Shown here: positions 60,641 through 64,000 of the stretch, piece after piece
Layout: every line of letters begins with the position of its first letter
How positions within the stretch are numbered: position 1 is the stretch's first letter
DNA from: Streptomyces sp. TBY4
Lineage (GTDB): Bacteria; Actinomycetota; Actinomycetes; Streptomycetales; Streptomycetaceae
Length of the DNA stretch: 64,000 nt
Assembly (NCBI RefSeq): GCF_024213195.1
Contig: NZ_JANAVF010000001.1
Location: 1-64,000 of the forward strand
Direction: 5' to 3'
Made by a program: the position numbers and the translations under genes
The notes under the pieces: generated by a model
Told to the model about the DNA's origin: nothing
What the model saw: only the letters and a program-made list of their open reading frames with translations
Database searches by the model: none

Positions 60641-60688
60641 ATTGATCCACCCTCGTCCGTACGGGCAACGATTCATCCACTATCGTCC
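60641..60688. repeat. 18-bp direct repeat in a divergent promoter region
   Basis: ATTGATCCACCCTCGTCC (60641-60658) and ATTCATCCACTATCGTCC (60671-60688) match in 14 of 18 positions with a 30-base period, between the AMP-binding gene and the VOC gene. The three-helical-turn spacing suggests a regulator bound on one face of the DNA. Confidence 0.6.
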
Positions 60689-60741
60689 TGGGCTGGTGCC
60701 GGCTGATACCGGCGGACAGGTTTCAAGTGGTCGGAGGCTAC

Positions 60742-61128
60742 ATGGCCAAGGAATTCCAGGTGACGTACGACTGCGCCGATCCGGGCGCGCAGGCTGCGTT
60801 CTGGGCGCAGGTGCTGGGCTATCGCGTCCAGCTGCCGTCCGACGGCGCGGACGACTGGGCGGCCGTCTCGGATCCGGACGGCAAGGGGCCGCGGCTCTAC
60901 TTCCAGCGGGTTCCGGAGAGCAGGGCGGGGGCGAAGAACCGTATGCACCTGGACGTGCGCTCGGCGACGGGTCTGGAGGGGGACGAGAGAATGGCCGTCC
61001 TGGAGGTGGAGGCGGCCCGGCTGGAGACGCTGGGCGCGAAGCGGCTGTACCGCCTGGAGTCCGACGGGGAAAACGAAGGGATCATCGTGATGAACGATCC
61101 CGAGGAGAACATCTTCTGCCTCGACTGA
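60742..61128 (+). CDS. VOC-superfamily protein
   Basis: A 128-residue vicinal-oxygen-chelate protein of glyoxalase/bleomycin-resistance type. It has the paired beta-alpha-beta-beta-beta units: FQVTYDCADPGAQAAFWAQVLGY and HLDVRSATGLE, ending in VMNDPEENIFCLD with the C-terminal metal-ligand Glu. The first His ligand of the fold is replaced (VTYDCAD), so it may bind a ligand rather than catalyse. GGAGG lies four bases before the ATG. Confidence 0.85.
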   Translation: MAKEFQVTYDCADPGAQAAFWAQVLGYRVQLPSDGADDWAAVSDPDGKGPRLYFQRVPESRAGAKNRMHLDVRSATGLEGDERMAVLEVEAARLETLGAKRLYRLESDGENEGIIVMNDPEENIFCLD

Positions 61129-61220
61129 CCGGCCTCGGCTGACCGGCCTCGACCGACCGGCCGAAGGCATCGACTGACCGGTCGAACCGGTTTCCGGGTC
61201 GTCCAGGGGCCGTCCGCGCC

Positions 61221-61249
61221 TTGACCTCAAGTTTGGTCGAGGTTCTACC
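61221..61249 (+). promoter_or_regulatory. SoxR/MerR-type promoter upstream of the ABC exporter
   Basis: The -35 TTGACC (61221-61226) overlaps a dyad with ACCTC (61224-61228) and GAGGT (61239-61243); the left half CCTCAAGT equals that of the E. coli SoxR box (CCTCAAGTTAACTTGAGG). A TTCTACC -10-like element ends at 61249, ten bases before the ATG, so the transcript is probably leaderless. Confidence 0.65.
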
Positions 61250-61258
61250 GTTCGGCTC

Positions 61259-63187
61259 ATGGACATGGAAGTCACCGCCTGGACCTCGCTCCACAGTGCG
61301 ATCAACGCCCAGCGGGACCGGCGCCCGCTCTCACGGGCCGGACTGCGCCGGATCGCCGCCTTCGCCCGCCCGCACCGGCGCGGGCTGACCTTCTTCCTGC
61401 TGCTCAGTGTGGTGACCGCGCTGCTCGCGGTGGCCACCCCGGTGCTCGCGAGCCGCGTGGTCACCGCGATCGTCGACGGCCGCGAAGACGGTACGGTCAC
61501 CCGCCTCGCCCTGCTGATCGCGCTGATCGCGGTCGCGGAGGCGGGGCTGGGGCTGGTCCTGCGCCGGCTGTCGTCCACCCTCGGCGAGGGGCTGATCCTG
61601 GATCTGCGGACGGCCGTCTTCGACCACGTGCAGCGGATGCCGGTGGCGTTCTTCACCCGGACCCGCACCGGAGCGCTGGTCAGCCGGCTCAACAACGACG
61701 TGATCGGCGCGCAGCGGGCCTTCAGCAACACCCTGTCGGGGGTGGTGTCCAATACCGTGACGCTGCTCCTGACCCTGACCGTGATGCTGGGCATCTCCTG
61801 GCAGATCACGCTGCTGGCCCTCGTGCTCCTGCCGGTGTTCGTGCTGCCGGCCCGCCGGATGGGGGTGCGGATGGCGGCGCTGCAGCGGGAGGCCTCCACG
61901 CTCAACGCCTCGATGGGCACCCAGATGACCGAGCGCTTCTCCGCGCCGGGCGCCACGCTCGTGAAACTGTTCGGGCGGCCGGACGAGGAGTCGGCGGAGT
62001 TCGCGGCGCGCGCCGCCCGGGTGCGTGACATCGGAATCCGGACGGCGATGGCCCAGTCGGCCTTCATCACCGCCCTCACCCTGGTCTCCGCGCTGGCCCT
62101 GGCGCTCGTCTACGGGCTCGGCGGCCACTACGCGCTCGCCGGCACCCTGGACGCGGGCTCGGTCGTCGCGCTGGCCCTGCTCCTGACCCGGCTGTACGCG
62201 CCGCTGACCGCGCTCGCCGGGGCACGGGTGGAGGTGATGAGCGCGATGGTCAGCTTCGAGCGGGTCTTCGAGATCCTCGACCTGAAGCCGCTGATCGCCC
62301 AGAAGCCGGACGCCCGCCGGGTGCCCGAGGGACCGGTGGCGGTCGAGTTCGACCGGGTCTCCTTCGGCTACCCCTCCCCCGACAAGGTGTCCCTCGCCTC
62401 CCTGGAGGAGGTCGCGACCCTCGACGCGCGCGGCGGCACCCAGGTGCTGCACGAGGTGTCCTTCCGCGCCGAGCCCGGGCAGATGATCGCCCTGGTCGGC
62501 TCCTCGGGCGCCGGCAAGTCGACGATCGCGCAACTGCTGCCCCGGCTGTACGACACGGACGAGGGCGCGGTCCGCGTCGGCGGGATCGACGTACGGGACC
62601 TCACGGCGGACTCGCTGCGCGCCACGCTGGGCATGGTCACGCAGGACGGCCACCTCTTCCACGAGTCGGTACGGGCCAACCTGCTGCTGGCCCGCCCGGA
62701 GGCGGGGGAGGACGAGATCTGGGAGGCGCTGCGCCGCGCCCGGCTGGACGGGCTGGTGGCCTCGCTCCCGGACGGGCTGGACACGGTCGTCGGCGAGCGC
62801 GGCTACCGGCTCTCGGGCGGGGAGCGCCAGCGGCTGACCATCGCCCGGCTGCTGCTGGCCGGCCAGCGGGTGGTGATCCTGGACGAGGCCACGGCCCATC
62901 TGGACTCCACCTCGGAGGCGGCCGTCCAGGAGGCCCTGGCCGAGGCCCTGTCGGGCCGGACCGCCGTGGTGATCGCGCACCGGCTGTCGACGGTGCAGGC
63001 GGCCGACCTGATCCTGGTGGTGGAGGAGGGCCGGATCGTGGAACGCGGCACCCACGCGGAGCTGCTGGCGGTGGGCGGACGGTACGAGGAGCTGTACCGG
63101 ACCCAGTTCGCGGCGGCGGGCCCGGACGGGGACACGCCGGCGGCAGCGGCCGTCCCGGGCGGCGCGGCGGCGGTCTCCGGCGGATGA
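61259..63187 (+). CDS. ABC exporter, fused permease and ATPase
   Basis: A 642-residue half-transporter. An N-terminal ABC membrane domain with about six hydrophobic helices is followed by an ATPase domain: Walker A is VGSSGAGKSTIAQL, the Q loop GMVTQDGHLF, the signature LSGGERQRLTIARLLL, Walker B VVILDEATAHLD and the H loop VVIAHRLSTVQ. It likely exports drugs or metabolites. ATG 61259 and 61265 both start in frame, with no ribosome-binding site, consistent with a leaderless mRNA from the SoxR-like promoter. S. coelicolor SoxR controls an ABC transporter of this type, so this may be its counterpart. Confidence 0.9.
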   Translation: MDMEVTAWTSLHSAINAQRDRRPLSRAGLRRIAAFARPHRRGLTFFLLLSVVTALLAVATPVLASRVVTAIVDGREDGTVTRLALLIALIAVAEAGLGLVLRRLSSTLGEGLILDLRTAVFDHVQRMPVAFFTRTRTGALVSRLNNDVIGAQRAFSNTLSGVVSNTVTLLLTLTVMLGISWQITLLALVLLPVFVLPARRMGVRMAALQREASTLNASMGTQMTERFSAPGATLVKLFGRPDEESAEFAARAARVRDIGIRTAMAQSAFITALTLVSALALALVYGLGGHYALAGTLDAGSVVALALLLTRLYAPLTALAGARVEVMSAMVSFERVFEILDLKPLIAQKPDARRVPEGPVAVEFDRVSFGYPSPDKVSLASLEEVATLDARGGTQVLHEVSFRAEPGQMIALVGSSGAGKSTIAQLLPRLYDTDEGAVRVGGIDVRDLTADSLRATLGMVTQDGHLFHESVRANLLLARPEAGEDEIWEALRRARLDGLVASLPDGLDTVVGERGYRLSGGERQRLTIARLLLAGQRVVILDEATAHLDSTSEAAVQEALAEALSGRTAVVIAHRLSTVQAADLILVVEEGRIVERGTHAELLAVGGRYEELYRTQFAAAGPDGDTPAAAAVPGGAAAVSGG

Positions 63188-63235
63188 TGGCCAACGGGGC
63201 GGCCGCACGCGGCCCCCCGGAAGCACGGAAGCACG

Positions 63236-63275
63236 GAGTCACCGAGTCACCGAGTCACCGAGTCACCGAGTCAGG
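63236..63275 (+). repeat. 8-bp tandem repeat in the VOC leader
   Basis: GAGTCACC is repeated four times (63236-63267), with a fifth divergent unit GAGTCAGG at 63268-63275 that forms part of the GGAG ribosome-binding site for the next gene. Copy-number slippage would change the leader length. Confidence 0.92.
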
Positions 63276-63283
63276 AGAAGCCG

Positions 63284-63664
63284 ATGGACATCAAGCTGGA
63301 ACTGGTCGCCGTACCGGTCACCGACATCGACCGGGCCAAGGCCTTCTACGAACGGATCGGCTTCCACGCCGACCACGACATCACGGTCAGCGAGGAGATC
63401 CGCTTCGTCCAGCTCACCCCGCCGGGCTCGGCCTGTTCGATCGCCATCGGCAAGGGCCTGACCCGGATGACACCGGGTTCGCTGGACAACATGCAGGTCG
63501 TGGTCGCGGACATCGAGGAGGCCTTCGCCGACCTCAAGGGCCGGGGCATCGAGGTGACGGAGATCGAGGACATGCCCTGGGGCTCCTTCGTCTACTTCTC
63601 CGACCCCGACGGCAACGGCTGGGCCGTCCAGCAGACCACCCCGCGCACGGCTCCGAAGGGCTAG
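63284..63664 (+). CDS. VOC-superfamily protein, glyoxalase-like
   Basis: A 126-residue VOC protein. It has LELVAVPVTDIDRAKAFYERIGF, then NMQVVVADIEEAFADLKGRG and FVYFSDPDGNGWAVQQ, the classic two-module layout with a DPDGNGW C-terminal signature. The expected first metal His is replaced by a hydrophobic residue (VAVPV), as in binding-type members. The ribosome-binding site GGAG lies nine bases before the ATG and is built from the last unit of the 8-bp repeat. Confidence 0.88.
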   Translation: MDIKLELVAVPVTDIDRAKAFYERIGFHADHDITVSEEIRFVQLTPPGSACSIAIGKGLTRMTPGSLDNMQVVVADIEEAFADLKGRGIEVTEIEDMPWGSFVYFSDPDGNGWAVQQTTPRTAPKG

Positions 63665-63784
63665 GGGGTGTCGGCTGCGTGTACGGTCCGGGCTTCGCCG
63701 CCCCCGGTTCAGGTGCCGTTCACGCCGGGCTCCCCCGGCCTGTCTAGCCTCCGTCTGTCCCTCCCCCGACCTGAAGGGAATCCG

Positions 63785-64000
63785 GTGTCCTTCGCCGTCT
63801 CCGCCCGTCGAGCAGTGCTTCCCGCCGCCGTCCTGGCCACCCTGGCCATCCCGGCCGCGCCCGCGCACGCGGCCTCCTTCTCCGTCACCGCTTCGGTGGA
63901 GACCGCCCCCGTCTCGCACAGCGGCGACGCCGCAGACGATCCGGCGATCTGGGTCCACCCCACGGATCCGGCCAAGTCCGTCGTCGTGGGCACCGACAAG
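63785..64000 (+). CDS. Beta-propeller phytase, 5' part only
   Basis: The window ends inside this gene. The first 72 codons read a signal peptide ([19 protein letters not shown]) and then [23 protein letters not shown] in register, the N-terminal signature of secreted beta-propeller (3-)phytases, which release phosphate from phytate with calcium. The start is GTG at 63785, with AAGGGA eight bases upstream. Confidence 0.85.
   Translation, partial: MSFAVSARRAVLPAAVLATLAIPAAPAHAASFSVTASVETAPVSHSGDAADDPAIWVHPTDPAKSVVVGTDK

Noticed and set aside
1..64000. Insertion sequences, phage genes and tRNA or rRNA genes.
   Set aside because: No transposase, integrase, phage structural gene or RNA gene signature was seen on either strand by eye; a tRNA search program was not run.

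Overview
The window is a high-GC, gene-dense chromosome segment that reads as Streptomyces. Coding frames are strongly biased to G/C-ending codons, GTG and TTG starts are common, secreted hydrolases are many, and adjacent genes often couple through ATGA or TGATG overlaps. I see no rRNA, tRNA, CRISPR array, prophage or insertion sequence. No gene-free stretch exceeds about 300 bases. The window opens at the 3' end of a PHP-domain gene and closes inside a beta-propeller phytase gene.

Region by region. 0-6.2 kb: an HhH-PHP protein and a repeat-bearing membrane protein on the minus strand, then a coupled plus operon of DinB-like protein, type-B carboxylesterase and beta-lactamase-fold hydrolase. 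6.3-11.4 kb: a minus-strand block with a TetR-MFS efflux pair and a clear operator, a small DUF6158-like protein, a LysR regulator starting inside a perfect dyad, a YunG-like protein and an aminoglycoside phosphotransferase-fold protein. 11.6-14.6 kb: glutamate decarboxylase plus an amino-acid antiporter, a gadBC-type acid-resistance/GABA pair. 14.7-20.9 kb: a large secreted GH31 glycosidase, a ClC channel, an esterase and a small Cys-rich protein. 21.1-25.4 kb: a NarL-type two-component system divergent from an MMPL exporter. 25.4-29.8 kb: a glycine-betaine/proline ABC transporter with fused permease and binding protein, and a SigB-family sigma factor. 29.9-34.5 kb: a malX-malY-like PTS permease/aminotransferase pair and a secreted subtilisin with a TTA codon. 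34.6-41.3 kb: a GH20 hexosaminidase/CBM-GH16 operon opposite a DasR-like GntR regulator, a secreted metzincin protease and a second GntR regulator. 41.5-48.6 kb: two divergent IucA/IucC siderophore synthetases, a methyltransferase, a berberine-bridge-like flavoenzyme and a trypsin-like protease. 48.6-55.9 kb: an AEC transporter, a reductase-MerR operon with a MerR-type promoter, a second two-component system, and a hydrolase-acyltransferase pair. 56-64 kb: a DUF350 protein, a GNAT/ATP-grasp reading frame split by one in-frame TGA, an adenylation-domain/membrane fusion, two VOC proteins, an ABC exporter behind a SoxR-like promoter, and the phytase start.

The most unusual items are: (1) the GNAT-ATP-grasp frame interrupted by TGA, flanked by DUF350 and a degenerate AMP-binding/membrane fusion, a possible peptide-conjugating membrane system; (2) a 52-bp perfect palindrome that lengthens the reductase C-terminus and has a near-identical half copy 50 kb away at another gene's 3' end; (3) a compact two-synthetase siderophore locus; and (4) several well-formed operator dyads (TetR, LysR, MerR, SoxR-like, DasR-like) tied to their likely target genes. 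All functions are inferred from sequence motifs read by eye; no database search was run.
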